Below are positions 17,471 through 26,400 of a stretch of 64,000 bases of DNA, piece by piece. The first letter of the stretch is position 1, and each line of letters begins with the position of its first letter. Source of the DNA: Paenibacillus uliginis N3/975 (GTDB lineage: Bacteria; Bacillota; Bacilli; Paenibacillales; Paenibacillaceae). The stretch is taken from NCBI RefSeq assembly GCF_900177425.1, contig NZ_LT840184.1, positions 1,763,487 to 1,827,486 of the forward strand, in the 5' to 3' direction. Below the pieces are notes generated by a model. It was given only the letters and a program-made list of their open reading frames with translations. It had not been told where the DNA came from and ran no database searches. A program made the position numbers and the translations under genes.

Positions 17471-17815
17471 ATGATCAAACAGACCCAAACTACGGAAAAA
17501 CTAAGCAACCTGACTCCGTTTGACTATACTTTAAGCATTATTGGCGGAAAGTGGAAAATGAAAATTATGTATCAATTAACCTGCCAAAAGGTTACGCGTT
17601 ACGGAGAGCTTAAGAGGCGCATTCCGGAAATCACTCACAAGGTGTTAAGCTCCCAGTTGAAAGAACTGGAAGACAGCGGTATTGTCAAACGGGAAGAGTA
17701 CCAACAAACACCTCCAAAGGTGGAATATTCATTAACGCCAAGAGGCAGAACTTTGATGCCAATACTGGAGGAGATGTGCAAATGGGGGGTACATAACCAA
17801 ATGCCTTCGAACTGA
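17471..17815 (+). CDS. HxlR-family transcriptional regulator
   Basis: A 114-residue winged-helix protein with the full HxlR signature: 'IIGGKWKMKIMYQLTC', 'RYGELKRRIPEITHKVLSSQ' followed by 'LKEL', and 'REEYQQTPPKVEYSLTPRGR'. ATG 17471 has AAGGAGAGG eight bases upstream; the GTG at 17441 lies inside the palindrome. HxlR proteins such as YodB and HypR often respond to thiol-reactive electrophiles through an N-terminal cysteine. The only cysteines here are in 'QLTCQKV' and 'EEMCKWG', so redox sensing through the first of these is possible but unproven. Confidence 0.88.
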   Translation: MIKQTQTTEKLSNLTPFDYTLSIIGGKWKMKIMYQLTCQKVTRYGELKRRIPEITHKVLSSQLKELEDSGIVKREEYQQTPPKVEYSLTPRGRTLMPILEEMCKWGVHNQMPSN

Positions 17816-17864
17816 GTTGGTACTGCTGGGAACAGTATAACTTAATGAAAACAGGAGTGTAGAG

Positions 17865-18944
17865 ATGATTCAAACCACAGAAAAGCTTCTACAACTGTTC
17901 AGGTCTGATCAAAAGATTGATGCTAGCATTCTTACATCCTATTGCCATATTATATCTATGTACGGAGATAAGGAGGATGCAGCGGCATTATTTGAAATCT
18001 TCTCAGAACAACCCTCCGATTACAGGCGCACGCTGCTGCTGGATTCTGTTATGAGATGTGGAGACTTGGCACTGGCTGAGAAACTAGATCATTTTTGCTT
18101 TGAGAAGGGGCTACTCAGGAAAGGCATGCCCAGCGAAGTTCTACATGTGTTGGGATATATGGGGTATGAAAAACATATTGACTATATGGTAAATTGCATT
18201 TGTGCAAACGACTGGTATTTGTCCAAAGATGCCTGTCTAGGTCTTCTGCATCTTCCTTGTGAATTGTATCAGGCAAGGTTGGAGAATGAGTTGGAAAAGG
18301 TATACGGGCAGCCGCTTTTTCCTGAATTTCTGCCAGCTCTAAGTTTTAAATTTGCAAATGATCAAATCGTTCCTAGGCTGATTTCGTGGGGGCAACAGGC
18401 ATCTACGGATTGTAATGCGGGGCTGGTACTGGGTATTTCCATGTTTGGCAGTACACAAAAAGAACAAATTAAATATATATTAATGGAACCTCATTGGGAA
18501 ATGTACAGTATAGGAACGGGTAGCCATTGGTGGGGTTATATGGCCATGCAAATGGTCGAACTGACATTCAGTGAACTTATTTCGGATCTGAAGGATCGGA
18601 CACCTATTGGTGAGAACAATGAGGATGGCATTGAGGATGAGCGAATGATAGAACACAAGTTTGATGTATTACACGACCTGCTAGAATTGAAACTGGTTGG
18701 TGATCTACACCCAGTAAGGTTTGCCCCACTCAATCAAGAGAGGATAACCGACCTCTACCAAGAGTTGTTTCAATGGAGTAATGAGCATACGGATGACTCG
18801 GTGACAGGCAGAATCAGCAGTTACTTGGGATACCGTCATCCGCTGCTTGAGAAGTATATGCAATTACGAATGAAGATGGAAATGGGCATGAGGCAAGAGC
18901 TAGAATTGCAGGCCTTTGTAAGCAGCAGCAAATTTAATATCTAA
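17865..18944 (+). CDS. Hypothetical protein, HEAT-like helical repeats
   Basis: A 359-residue soluble protein that I cannot assign. It is almost wholly helical, with repeated 30-40-residue helix pairs such as 'KEDAAALFEIFSEQPSDYRR' and 'HVLGYMGYEKHIDYMVNCIC', which is the look of HEAT or armadillo-like solenoids used for protein binding. No catalytic motif is visible. AGGAG precedes the ATG. It follows the HxlR gene by 49 bases but probably has its own role. Confidence 0.6.
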   Translation: MIQTTEKLLQLFRSDQKIDASILTSYCHIISMYGDKEDAAALFEIFSEQPSDYRRTLLLDSVMRCGDLALAEKLDHFCFEKGLLRKGMPSEVLHVLGYMGYEKHIDYMVNCICANDWYLSKDACLGLLHLPCELYQARLENELEKVYGQPLFPEFLPALSFKFANDQIVPRLISWGQQASTDCNAGLVLGISMFGSTQKEQIKYILMEPHWEMYSIGTGSHWWGYMAMQMVELTFSELISDLKDRTPIGENNEDGIEDERMIEHKFDVLHDLLELKLVGDLHPVRFAPLNQERITDLYQELFQWSNEHTDDSVTGRISSYLGYRHPLLEKYMQLRMKMEMGMRQELELQAFVSSSKFNI

Positions 18945-19213
18945 TCTAATATAGTATATCATCCACCCATTACCGTCTGCTGCATTGAGTTCTTTAACTC
19001 GATCGTTTTTATAGAACAGTAGAAAAATGAATGTTCAAACCTCTTACTGTTTAAGGTAAAATATTATCAAATATTTGCATTGTAAACTTGAGTAACATCC
19101 TGAATAGTCGAGAAGGCTAAAAGCAATTTTGGAGCATAGTAACGGGCACTTCAGCTTCGATGGCCTCTTCTTCTTGTGGAATAATACAGGTGTAGTCAAA
19201 ATAGGAGGCTGGA

Positions 19214-20107
19214 ATGATTCTCTTCATAGTGAACAGTCTGTCCGGAAACGGACAAGGATTAAAGGTGTGGAAACGAATACAACCATTGCTTCAGGAAAAA
19301 GGGATCCATTATCGGGTTGAGTTTCCGGATAATCCGGTTCATGCCGTGCAATTGTTGCTGAAAAATGTGAATGAATCGGATCAAGTGAAAGCTGTTGCGG
19401 TTGTAGGAGGCGACGGCACGGTACAAAGTATTGTCGGCGAATTGGCAGGAAGCAATATCCCGTTAGGCATAATTCCAGCAGGTTCGGGTAACGATTTTGC
19501 CAGGGCTTTAGGGATACCATTAACTCCCGAAAAAGCGCTGAACTATTTACTAACCGGAGCGATCCAAAAAATAGACATAGCACAAAGCGGTAACAAAACT
19601 TATACAACCATTGTTGGTATCGGGATTGATGGAAAAATAGCACAAACTGTAAATCGTTCGAGGTATAAAAAATGGTTAAACATGCTCAGATTGGGTCGTT
19701 TGGCTTATGTAATAAGCTTGCTTCAGATATTAGCCCGCTATCGTCCTCATACGGTAAATATTAAAGTAGACGAAGTGGAAACGATTTTTTCAGACGTATG
19801 GCTCATTGCCGTGGCTAATATCCCGAATTACGGTGGAGGAATGAACATTTGTCCCGAGGCTTCATATACGGATGGGGTATTTGATATTTGTATCGTGCAC
19901 GGAATTTCCCGTTTTGAAGCGTTACGACTACTTCCTCTGGTGTTTATTGGAAAACATGTTTTTCGTCCTGGGATTTCGATGCTTCAGGGGCAAAAAGTAA
20001 AAATTTCATCGAGTTCTCCTATGCTGGCTACTGGAGATGGGGAAATAATCGGTGAAACGCCAATCGATATTTCGATTCGTAAACAAGCAATACATATCAT
20101 GTGTTAA
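19214..20107 (+). CDS. Diacylglycerol/lipid kinase family protein (YegS/DgkB-like)
   Basis: A 297-residue lipid kinase with the diagnostic ATP-site 'VVGGDGTVQSIVGELA' near residue 65 and 'IIPAGSGNDFARALGIP' near 90. The C-terminal beta-sandwich includes 'NIPNYGGGMNICPEASYTDG'. Family members phosphorylate diacylglycerol or related lipids at the inner membrane face; no transmembrane segment is needed. TAGGAGG precedes the ATG. The 268-base gap before it (18945-19213) contains nothing I can identify beyond a possible promoter. Confidence 0.87.
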   Translation: MILFIVNSLSGNGQGLKVWKRIQPLLQEKGIHYRVEFPDNPVHAVQLLLKNVNESDQVKAVAVVGGDGTVQSIVGELAGSNIPLGIIPAGSGNDFARALGIPLTPEKALNYLLTGAIQKIDIAQSGNKTYTTIVGIGIDGKIAQTVNRSRYKKWLNMLRLGRLAYVISLLQILARYRPHTVNIKVDEVETIFSDVWLIAVANIPNYGGGMNICPEASYTDGVFDICIVHGISRFEALRLLPLVFIGKHVFRPGISMLQGQKVKISSSSPMLATGDGEIIGETPIDISIRKQAIHIMC

Positions 20108-20189
20108 GAAAATAGCTCGGATTTCCATATACATGCAAACGCCGGATTTTATTTCTGATGCAAGTGTCCTTGATACAGAGGTGACTTAA

Positions 20190-20786
20190 ATGATTATAGA
20201 AATCATTGAAAAGGGACATGAAACTAGTAAAATAAACGATTTGGGAGAGAGAAATCTCTCTCTTTTTAATTTCAAGCAGGAATTAACATCAGATAACAAC
20301 GAAATAAATGTAATACTTGGAGAGAGAAGGTGCAACGAGTTGAGTACAATAAGTAGGCTTATACGTGAAGATGAGTTGGAGGGTCTGTTAACTCTATACA
20401 AATTTTTACAACCAGAAGATCCGGATCTAGCTCGAAACCAGGATTTAATAGATCATTGGAACGACATCTTAAATGATCGGAACATGAACATCATTGTAGT
20501 TGAACATAATGGAGTCATCGTTGCATCGTGCGCCTTGGCCATTGTTAAAAACTTAACGAGAAATGCAAGACCATATGGATTAATTGAAAATGTCATAACA
20601 CATGAGGAATATCGAAAGAATGGATTTGGACAAATGGTACTAGATAAAGCTATCGAGATGGCAAAGGGGAAGAACTGTTATAAAATTATGCTTTTGACGG
20701 GAAGAGAAGATGAAGAAGTTCATCGATTTTATGAGAGAGCAGGGTTCGTTAAGGGTAAGAAAACGGGATTTGTCATAAACATATAG
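20190..20786 (+). CDS. GNAT family N-acetyltransferase with extra N-terminal segment
   Basis: The GNAT domain starts at about residue 55 ('SRLIREDELEGLLTLYKFLQ') and contains 'NVITHEEYRKNGFGQMVLDK' and 'EEVHRFYERAGFVKG'. Relatives are about 150 residues and begin where residue 52 is here. The first 50 residues look unrelated and may be the tail of an older gene fused in frame. A TTG at 20340 with GAGAAGG eight bases upstream is a good alternative start. The ATG at 20190 also has a GAGGTGAC site, so both are possible. Confidence 0.8.
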   Translation: MIIEIIEKGHETSKINDLGERNLSLFNFKQELTSDNNEINVILGERRCNELSTISRLIREDELEGLLTLYKFLQPEDPDLARNQDLIDHWNDILNDRNMNIIVVEHNGVIVASCALAIVKNLTRNARPYGLIENVITHEEYRKNGFGQMVLDKAIEMAKGKNCYKIMLLTGREDEEVHRFYERAGFVKGKKTGFVINI

Positions 20787-20819
20787 AGTTTATCGAAACA
20801 CATTTGGAGGAGTAACCTC

Positions 20820-21224
20820 ATGCCAAAAATGACTGGCCACCAACAGGTCGTTGAATACTTGAAAAATCTTGAACATCCATTCAAGGAGGAAATAGTGGAG
20901 GTCCGAAAGATTATTTTAAGTGTTAATGATCAAATTACTGAACATATTAAATGGAATGCGCCAAGTTTCTGCTTTAATGGTGAAGACCGAGTGACCTTGA
21001 ATTTACAAGGGAAAGGTTTTTTTCGCTTAGTTTTTCACTGTGGTGCTAAGAAAAAAGATCACGACGAGAGTGGACCTCTGTTCGAAGATAACACATGTTT
21101 ATTAGAATGGGTCTCTGGTGATAGGGCAATTGTAAAAATATTAAATATGAGTGATTTGGTGGAGAAGAAAGACAAACTCAAAGAAGTTGTTGCTAGGTGG
21201 CTCGAAATGACGAGCTCATATTAG
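20820..21224 (+). CDS. DUF1801 (YdhG-like) domain protein
   Basis: A 134-residue protein with the DUF1801 layout: 'QQVVEYLKNLEHPFKEEIVE' at the N-terminus, 'IKWNAPSFCFNG' near residue 42, and 'GFFRLVFHCGAKK' near 64. The fold is small alpha/beta and the biochemical role is unknown. GGAGGAG precedes the ATG. The last few codons ('EMTSSY') overlap, in another frame, the surviving end of a NUDIX gene, so the junction of an old deletion seems to lie here and the native C-terminus may have been replaced. Confidence 0.75.
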   Translation: MPKMTGHQQVVEYLKNLEHPFKEEIVEVRKIILSVNDQITEHIKWNAPSFCFNGEDRVTLNLQGKGFFRLVFHCGAKKKDHDESGPLFEDNTCLLEWVSGDRAIVKILNMSDLVEKKDKLKEVVARWLEMTSSY

Positions 21225-21525
21225 TGATAATTCTCCTGAGGAAACAGCAAGAAGAGAGGTTCGAGAAGAAACGGGATATGAATGTATAATCATTGCTCCG
21301 ATACCGGGAGAGTTTGAATCGGACACATGTATCACCAAGTATTTTTTAATGAAGCCAGCGCCTAGAGTAACCGGTTATGATGAGGAGACTCAGGAAATAA
21401 GATGGTTCCATACGGAGGAAGCATTTGAAATAATTAATTTAACCAAAACAATCAAGAGTAGATGCAGAGATAGGGATGCTTTGATTAGTGCAATACAAAT
21501 TCGAAAAAAGGTGCTGACGACGTGA
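21208..21525 (+). pseudogene. NUDIX hydrolase, 5'-truncated remnant
   Basis: An open frame without its own start reads 'HISDNSPEETARREVREETG', which is the Nudix box, then 'EFESDTCITKYFLMKP' and 'GYDEETQEIRWFHTEEAF', to a normal stop at 21523. The 50 or so residues before the Nudix box are gone; the frame emerges directly from the 3' end of the DUF1801 gene. The stop overlaps the GTG start of the next gene (GTGA), so the original gene was translationally coupled to that GNAT gene before truncation. Confidence 0.8.
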
Positions 21526-22037
21526 AAATTCAAATTACAAGAATTAAAAAAGAACAACAAGAACTATTTTTAAATATGTACAATTTATATTTGTATGATT
21601 TATCTGAATTTACTGGTGAAGATCCGAAAGATGATGGGAAGTTTGATCCAACGAATACATATTTATATCTAGAACGGAATGAATTACATCCATTTTTCAT
21701 CAATTATGATGGCAAAAACATTGGATTTATTCTAGTTTGTTCTCCTCCATTTGTATCAGAAGGGCTGGATTATACGATCCAGGAGCTATTCTTATTAAAG
21801 AAATATCGAGGGTTGAATTTAGCAGCAGAAGCCGTAAGTTTGGTTCTGGATCAATTCTCAGGAACAATTAAAATAGATCAATTGGAACGGAATAAGGCCG
21901 CGGTTGCATTTTGGAAGAAATATTATAAAAACGAAAATATAGAGTTTGTTGAGCAAGAAGAGTTGATTGAGATTGATGGACTAACAGGGAAGCATAAAAC
22001 GATTTCGCAGGTGTTTGTTGTGCAAAAGAACGTTTAG
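21522..22037 (+). CDS. GNAT family N-acetyltransferase
   Basis: A 171-residue GNAT-like protein: 'IGFILVCSPPF' (beta-4 region), 'ELFLLKKYRGLNLAAEAVSL' (acetyl-CoA site, with RGLNLA instead of the usual RGxGxG) and 'NKAAVAFWKKYY' (motif B). This subgroup, in which the second glycine is replaced, is common in Bacilli. GTG start shares bases with the stop of the NUDIX remnant. Substrate unknown. Confidence 0.8.
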   Translation: MKIQITRIKKEQQELFLNMYNLYLYDLSEFTGEDPKDDGKFDPTNTYLYLERNELHPFFINYDGKNIGFILVCSPPFVSEGLDYTIQELFLLKKYRGLNLAAEAVSLVLDQFSGTIKIDQLERNKAAVAFWKKYYKNENIEFVEQEELIEIDGLTGKHKTISQVFVVQKNV

Positions 22038-22054
22038 TTATCTGTATTTCCTTC

Positions 22055-22155
22055 TTGATCAGAATAGGAGTAGGTAATCTTAAAGAATCTATTGCATGGT
22101 ATCAACACAGTGGTATTAAATATCGTATTGCTGACATCTTTTCGCTCTATAATTA
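22055..22155 (+). pseudogene. VOC/glyoxalase N-terminal remnant
   Basis: In one frame the sequence reads 'LIRIGVGNLKESIAWYQHSG' followed by 'IKYRI', the classic first strand-helix unit of a VOC protein ('.v.Nl..si.wY...g'). No start codon and no continuation are present. Only about 30 residues survive. Confidence 0.6.
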
Positions 22156-22190
22156 TTGTATGTATAATTTATGGAAGTCAACTCAGACCA

Positions 22191-22236
22191 ACACGACCCG
22201 GTCAAAGATAGGAGCTATCTAAGACCGGGTTGTGTC
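22191..22236. repeat. Nested hairpin, terminator-like but without T-run
   Basis: Outer arms CACGACCCGGTC and GACCGGGTTGTG enclose an inner AGATAG-GAG-CTATCT stem. The inner core is almost the same as in the hairpin at 10704 (GATARGAGYTATC). It lies between a gene ending at 22037 and the phosphatase at 22289. Confidence 0.55.
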
Positions 22237-22288
22237 GTAAAAACCTGTGCAAGAAGAGGAGTGAACAACTCAAAGAGGCTGGTGATCA

Positions 22289-22870
22289 ATGATGGAATTA
22301 GTCTTTATTCGTCATGGACAAGGTGAACATAATTTGAATGTTCCTGATCGATTAAATATTGAGCATCCATCTTTAACGGCTAAGGGTGAAATCCAGGTAA
22401 GGCAGTTAAAGGCTAAGTTTAACTTCAATTATGAGGATCTTTTTATTATTAGTCCCACGATAAGAACAATTGAAACTGCAAACATTCTAACAGAAAATCT
22501 TGATCAACCCATAAAATATATCAGTCCATTAGTAGGACCAAGAATGTTTCCACAGAATCCGAAATGGAGCAGATTGAAATGCGATGAACACTTACCAATA
22601 GAAAGAATTGAAAAGGAATACCATGAATTCGTTGTGATTGATGCAGCAAACCAAGAAGTATGGATTGATGGAATTAACGACAAAGAGGAAAAATTATTTA
22701 AAAAACTTGGAGATGGATTCATTACGTGGATAAAAGCTCAAGGTAATAGCCGAGTCTTTATAATCGCCCACGACGGAACTATAAATAGCTATAGGCAATT
22801 GTTGGGGGAAAAAGGATTAACGAGGACTGATTTTTTAGGAGCAGCAGGATATTATCAGGTCAATTTATAA
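22289..22870 (+). CDS. Histidine phosphatase family protein
   Basis: A full-length 193-residue branch-1 histidine phosphatase. The catalytic 'VFIRHGQGEHNLNVPDR' lies at the N-terminus, 'FIISPTIRTIETANIL' holds the second arginine, and 'VFIIAHDGTINSYRQLLGE' near residue 155 holds the second catalytic histidine (AHDG rather than the usual SHGG). Substrates in this superfamily are phosphorylated small molecules or proteins. GAGGCTGGTG lies before the ATG. Confidence 0.87.
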   Translation: MMELVFIRHGQGEHNLNVPDRLNIEHPSLTAKGEIQVRQLKAKFNFNYEDLFIISPTIRTIETANILTENLDQPIKYISPLVGPRMFPQNPKWSRLKCDEHLPIERIEKEYHEFVVIDAANQEVWIDGINDKEEKLFKKLGDGFITWIKAQGNSRVFIIAHDGTINSYRQLLGEKGLTRTDFLGAAGYYQVNL

Positions 22871-22900
22871 TAGGCTTTTTGCTGGAGGTAACGCTAGGAT

Positions 22901-23350
22901 ATGGATAAATTTATCTATCAAAAAGTGACTGATTTCAAGCCCGAAGATCTTGCCGAATTATTAGCTCAAAGTACTGCTGAAGGTTTTCGACATATCAATC
23001 GATTGATAAATGATTACATTACAGGAATTAATAGATTTCATAACGAAGATGAAGCATTGTTTGAATGTCGCTTACATAACAGGGTCATAGGAATATGTGG
23101 ATTGAATAGAGATCCGTATTCTGAAGAAGTAATCGGAAGGGTTAGAAGACTTTATGTTCTGAAGGAATTTAGGAGATATGGTATTGGGAGAAGGCTTACA
23201 GAAGAAGTAATAAACACCGCAAAAAGTCATTATAGAAAGCTTGTATTAAGAACGGATAATCCTAATGCGAGTGAATTTTATAAGGCCCTCGGATTTAAGG
23301 AAGTTATGGACGATGAGAAAGTCACTCATTATCTAGAACTGATAATATAA
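22901..23350 (+). CDS. GNAT family N-acetyltransferase
   Basis: A 149-residue acetyltransferase with 'RRLYVLKEFRRYGIGRRLTE' (acetyl-CoA loop, near residue 86) and 'NPNASEFYKALGFKE' (motif B). The N-terminal region 'AEGFRHINRLINDYITGINR' has extra helix content. GGAGGT upstream of the ATG. The VOC gene follows after 23 bases. Confidence 0.86.
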   Translation: MDKFIYQKVTDFKPEDLAELLAQSTAEGFRHINRLINDYITGINRFHNEDEALFECRLHNRVIGICGLNRDPYSEEVIGRVRRLYVLKEFRRYGIGRRLTEEVINTAKSHYRKLVLRTDNPNASEFYKALGFKEVMDDEKVTHYLELII

Positions 23351-23373
23351 ATTACTCGAGAGAAGGTGCACAT

Positions 23374-23751
23374 ATGAATCAAGGATTTTCGCACTGCTTA
23401 CAAATATTCCCGACACCGAATCTTAATAAGACAGCTCAATTTTATGAAGGGATTGGATTTAGGGCTGACTATTACCTTGAATCGGCTGAGCCTCATGTTT
23501 GTCTTTATAGGGATTCCATAGAGATCGTGGTAACCAAATCCAAGAATAATGAAATTATTCCGAATCGCATAAGCCATGGTTATGGTTACGACGCATACTT
23601 TGTTGCTTATGAGCAGAAGGCGTTAGAGCAAGAATTAATGGATTTAGGAATTAAGATAGTACGACCATTATCAACAACGGATTATAACAATCGTGAATTT
23701 GTATTCGAGGATATTGACGGGCGATGGATCGCAGTTGGGAACAAACTTTAA
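23374..23751 (+). CDS. VOC/glyoxalase-bleomycin resistance-fold protein
   Basis: A 125-residue two-module VOC protein: 'QIFPTPNLNKTAQFYEGIGF' then 'RADY', 'HVCLYRDSIEIVV', 'YDAYFVAYEQKALEQELMDL' and 'REFVFEDIDGRWIAVGN'. The family covers dioxygenases, glyoxalases and drug-binding proteins. The usual metal ligands (His/Glu at strand ends) are only partly kept, so it may be a binding protein rather than an enzyme. GAGAAGGTG precedes the ATG. Confidence 0.8.
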   Translation: MNQGFSHCLQIFPTPNLNKTAQFYEGIGFRADYYLESAEPHVCLYRDSIEIVVTKSKNNEIIPNRISHGYGYDAYFVAYEQKALEQELMDLGIKIVRPLSTTDYNNREFVFEDIDGRWIAVGNKL

Positions 23752-23848
23752 AGGATGTACCACATGGTTAAAGAACTTAATCTGGCAGTACGCCTTCTTT
23801 TAGAATTAGTTTTATTATTTTCACGTAGGATAGATCGGAGGGGGCGAA

Positions 23849-24385
23849 GTGAATCAACAATTTGTTGAAAACATAAGCGATATTATTTTTATTGAAAGGC
23901 AACAACTTTTTACCAGAGCAGATGCGGTTATTTATCATCCAGGCCACTTTCCTGAGTTAAATGAGCAGATATCTAATCTGTTTCATAAAGAAGGGTTTAA
24001 TCATCTTTTTATCCCAAATGTATACAATAGTTTCTTACAGGCCAACGAATATGAATACCACACTCCTCTATTAGTTGAGCTTGATATACCAGCCGATATC
24101 ATTCATCCCATAGCAGGAGAGTTTAATGATGGATGTGATGTTGTTATTGGTGCGGTTCAGCAACTAGACAAAGACATGAGGAATATTTTGTTGGCAGGCA
24201 AGGCGTTTTTCTGTAGACGATTCTTAATCTTGGCAACTCTTCACGCTGATTCTAATAGAATATTCGATGTATTACCGCTGTTGGATCATAGAGGAATTGA
24301 CAAGGAAAACTGGTATAGAACAGATAAAGGGAAAGCAAGAGTTTTTAATGAAATGAAAGTGATCAATAGCATATTGAATGGATAG
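23849..24385 (+). CDS. YdcF/ElyC-like (DUF218) protein
   Basis: A 178-residue protein that fits the YdcF fold by pattern: 'RADAVIYHPGHFPELNEQIS' in place of 'DaiivLGg', then 'HLFIPN', 'TPLLVELDIPADIIHPIAGE' (the GVP..I..e block), 'LAGKAFFCRRFLILATLHAD' and 'GIDKENWYRTDKGKARVFNE'. These proteins bind nucleotides or act in envelope metabolism; function is unproven. No membrane helix. GTG start with GGAGGGGG upstream. Confidence 0.65.
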   Translation: MNQQFVENISDIIFIERQQLFTRADAVIYHPGHFPELNEQISNLFHKEGFNHLFIPNVYNSFLQANEYEYHTPLLVELDIPADIIHPIAGEFNDGCDVVIGAVQQLDKDMRNILLAGKAFFCRRFLILATLHADSNRIFDVLPLLDHRGIDKENWYRTDKGKARVFNEMKVINSILNG

Positions 24386-24430
24386 ATATTGAGTAGTTAT
24401 TGAGAAACACTAGGGAGGTTTGTTTACACA

Positions 24431-25207
24431 ATGTACAAGGTTGTATTTTTTGATGTTGATGGGACCCTATTTAGTGAGATTGATAGAAGTATGCCCCTAA
24501 GCACGCTAGAAGCTATTAATAAACTGATTGATAAAGGAATCAAAGTGGTAGTTGCGACAGGCAGATCTTACAATCTCTGCGAAGAGCTTATAGCGATAGG
24601 GATTGATACTATTATTTCCGCTAACGGCGCGCTAGTAAAATGTAATGATGAAACGATTTATAAATCAGTGCTGACGACAGAAACGGTTAGGGAAATCACG
24701 GACTTTGCTACCCTAAATGGTCACGGCATTTCCTATTTTACGGAGCGGTATTCCATGAACGGTATAGGTTCTGATAATGAGCGAATTATGAGTGCCTTAA
24801 AAGAAACTTTGAGTCTTACAGAGTATCCTGAAAAAATGAGTTCTCTAACAGAACAGGTATACGGGATGTGTTTATATGCAGACGATAGTGAGGCTCAAAA
24901 ATTCATAGACAAATTCCCTGCACTCAAGTTTAAGCGATGGCATGGCTACGTGATGAGCATATTTGAAGAAACAGAGGCTTCCAAATCGAATGCCATTAAG
25001 CAAGTACTAGAGCACTTCAACATCTCCAGGTCAGAAGCTATCGCTTTTGGTGACGGCGGAAACGACAGCGAAATGTTGGAATATGTAGGACTGGGGATTG
25101 CCATGGGAAACGCTGAGGAAGAGCTCAAACAAAAGGCTGATTTTGTTACCAAAAAGGCAAGTGAAGACGGAATCTCTTACGCTTTGAAAAAGTTTGGTGT
25201 GATATAA
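24431..25207 (+). CDS. HAD superfamily hydrolase, Cof type
   Basis: A complete 258-residue Cof-type phosphatase: motif I 'VVFFDVDGTLFSEIDRS', motif II 'VVVATGRSYNL', the substrate-recognition cap in the middle, and 'EAIAFGDGGNDSEMLEYVGL' for motif IV followed by 'GIAMGNAEEEL'. Sugar-phosphate or flavin-phosphate dephosphorylation is the usual activity. GGGAGG lies upstream. It is diverged from the 6718 protein, so this is not a recent duplication. Confidence 0.9.
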   Translation: MYKVVFFDVDGTLFSEIDRSMPLSTLEAINKLIDKGIKVVVATGRSYNLCEELIAIGIDTIISANGALVKCNDETIYKSVLTTETVREITDFATLNGHGISYFTERYSMNGIGSDNERIMSALKETLSLTEYPEKMSSLTEQVYGMCLYADDSEAQKFIDKFPALKFKRWHGYVMSIFEETEASKSNAIKQVLEHFNISRSEAIAFGDGGNDSEMLEYVGLGIAMGNAEEELKQKADFVTKKASEDGISYALKKFGVI

Positions 25208-25339
25208 ATCAAGTTGAGTAAGAGAACCGGGCCACATCACTACAGTTCGGATGAGGACCACTATAAGATTTTTGATGCGTTTTTCTATTGGGAAGATTAG
25301 ATATTTGTTATTTATTATTGATCTAAGGAGTCGTTTTTT

Positions 25340-25864
25340 TTGAAAATACGGATTGTTGGTCCTTGTGGGAGCGGGAAATCTAGTTTAGCTCGTGAGTTAT
25401 CTAAGGAATTTAATATCCCATACTATGAGATAGATAATATGATCTGGGATAGAAGTGAGGAAGATCTTAGATATCCTGAAGAAGTACGCAATGCAACATT
25501 TTTCAAAATAATTCAGTCTGAGTCATGGATCGTGGAAGGTGCGCAATCCAAATGGACAGGAGAAAGCTTCGGATGTGCGGACATCATCTTCATTCTTGTT
25601 CCTAACGTCTGGGTGAGAGATCATAGAATAATAAAGAGATTTATTAGATCACGAACAGGGATTGAATCATGGAATTATAAACAGACTTTCAGCAATCTAA
25701 TAAAAATGATGGTTGAGTGGAATCATCGATATGACTTAGGAGAGGTATCAGAATTGACTCAAACCTATTCAAATAAGAGATTTTATATTAAGAACAAAAA
25801 GGATGCCATTAAACATATACAGGACTATATAGGTGCAGAACGTAAAGACAATGACATCGCATAG
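25340..25864 (+). CDS. P-loop kinase-like protein (FlaR/topology modulation type)
   Basis: A 174-residue adenylate-kinase-like NTPase. Walker A is 'IRIVGPCGSGKSSLAREL' at the N-terminus, followed by 'FNIPYYEIDNMIWDR' and 'SWIVEGAQSKW', the hallmarks of the 'DNA topology modulation' group. That name is historic; the likely activity is small-molecule phosphorylation. TTG start, with AAGGAG 15 bases upstream. The 132-base gap before it (25208-25339) shows nothing of note. Confidence 0.8.
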   Translation: MKIRIVGPCGSGKSSLARELSKEFNIPYYEIDNMIWDRSEEDLRYPEEVRNATFFKIIQSESWIVEGAQSKWTGESFGCADIIFILVPNVWVRDHRIIKRFIRSRTGIESWNYKQTFSNLIKMMVEWNHRYDLGEVSELTQTYSNKRFYIKNKKDAIKHIQDYIGAERKDNDIA

Positions 25865-25894
25865 AAATACTTGTCCTTCAATACTTTTTAATAG

Positions 25895-26278
25895 GTCCGT
25901 GTTCCATACCGTCCAGATGGCTGGACAATTCAGCAAATCGTACATCATTTAGCCGATAATGACATGAATGCTTACTTACGTTTCAAAAGAGCATTAACTG
26001 AAGATGAACCTCTATCTGATTCTTATCGTGAAGATTTGTGGGCAGAATTGAACGATTACAGAGAAGTCCCCATCGAAACCTCAATTTCACTTCTTGAAAT
26101 ACTCCACAGTCGGTTTCTCATCTTACTCAACGGATTAAACCCAGAAGATTATAATCGAAATTTTAGAACTCAAGTACTTGGTAAAATCACTTTAGATACA
26201 GCTCTCCAGAGGTTTGTGTGGCACAACCAACATCATATGTCCCAAATCAATACATTTATTGACAGTAGGGGGTGGTAA
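25895..26278 (+). pseudogene. DinB-family (YfiT/BstA-like) protein, 5'-truncated
   Basis: The frame is open from 25895 ('VRVPYRPDGWTIQQIVHHLA', then 'DNDMNAYLRFKRALTEDEP') to a normal end at 26278. YfiT-like proteins have about 50 further N-terminal residues, and the sequence immediately upstream carries the stops TAA TAG, so the 5' part is gone. The metal-binding histidines of the DinB fold remain ('VHHLAD' and 'WHNQHHMSQ'). The ATG at 25964 could give a 104-residue product lacking the first histidine helix, which should not be active. Family role: thiol (bacillithiol) transfer or metal-dependent hydrolysis. Confidence 0.75.
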
Positions 26279-26400
26279 GAACTTCATTATTAAAATAATG
26301 ATCCTAAAGTTGTAATTTACCAGAAAGACTCTTGCAGGTCTCTTTTTATAGAAGGATAAGAATCAATCCTTTATATAGATTGAATTAAAGAGATAGATGT

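Noticed and set aside
22191..22236. Possible integron attC site
   Set aside because: The hairpin arms do not contain the GTTRRRY / RYYYAAC core pair, and no integrase is present. The island resembles a cassette array in content, but not by this criterion.
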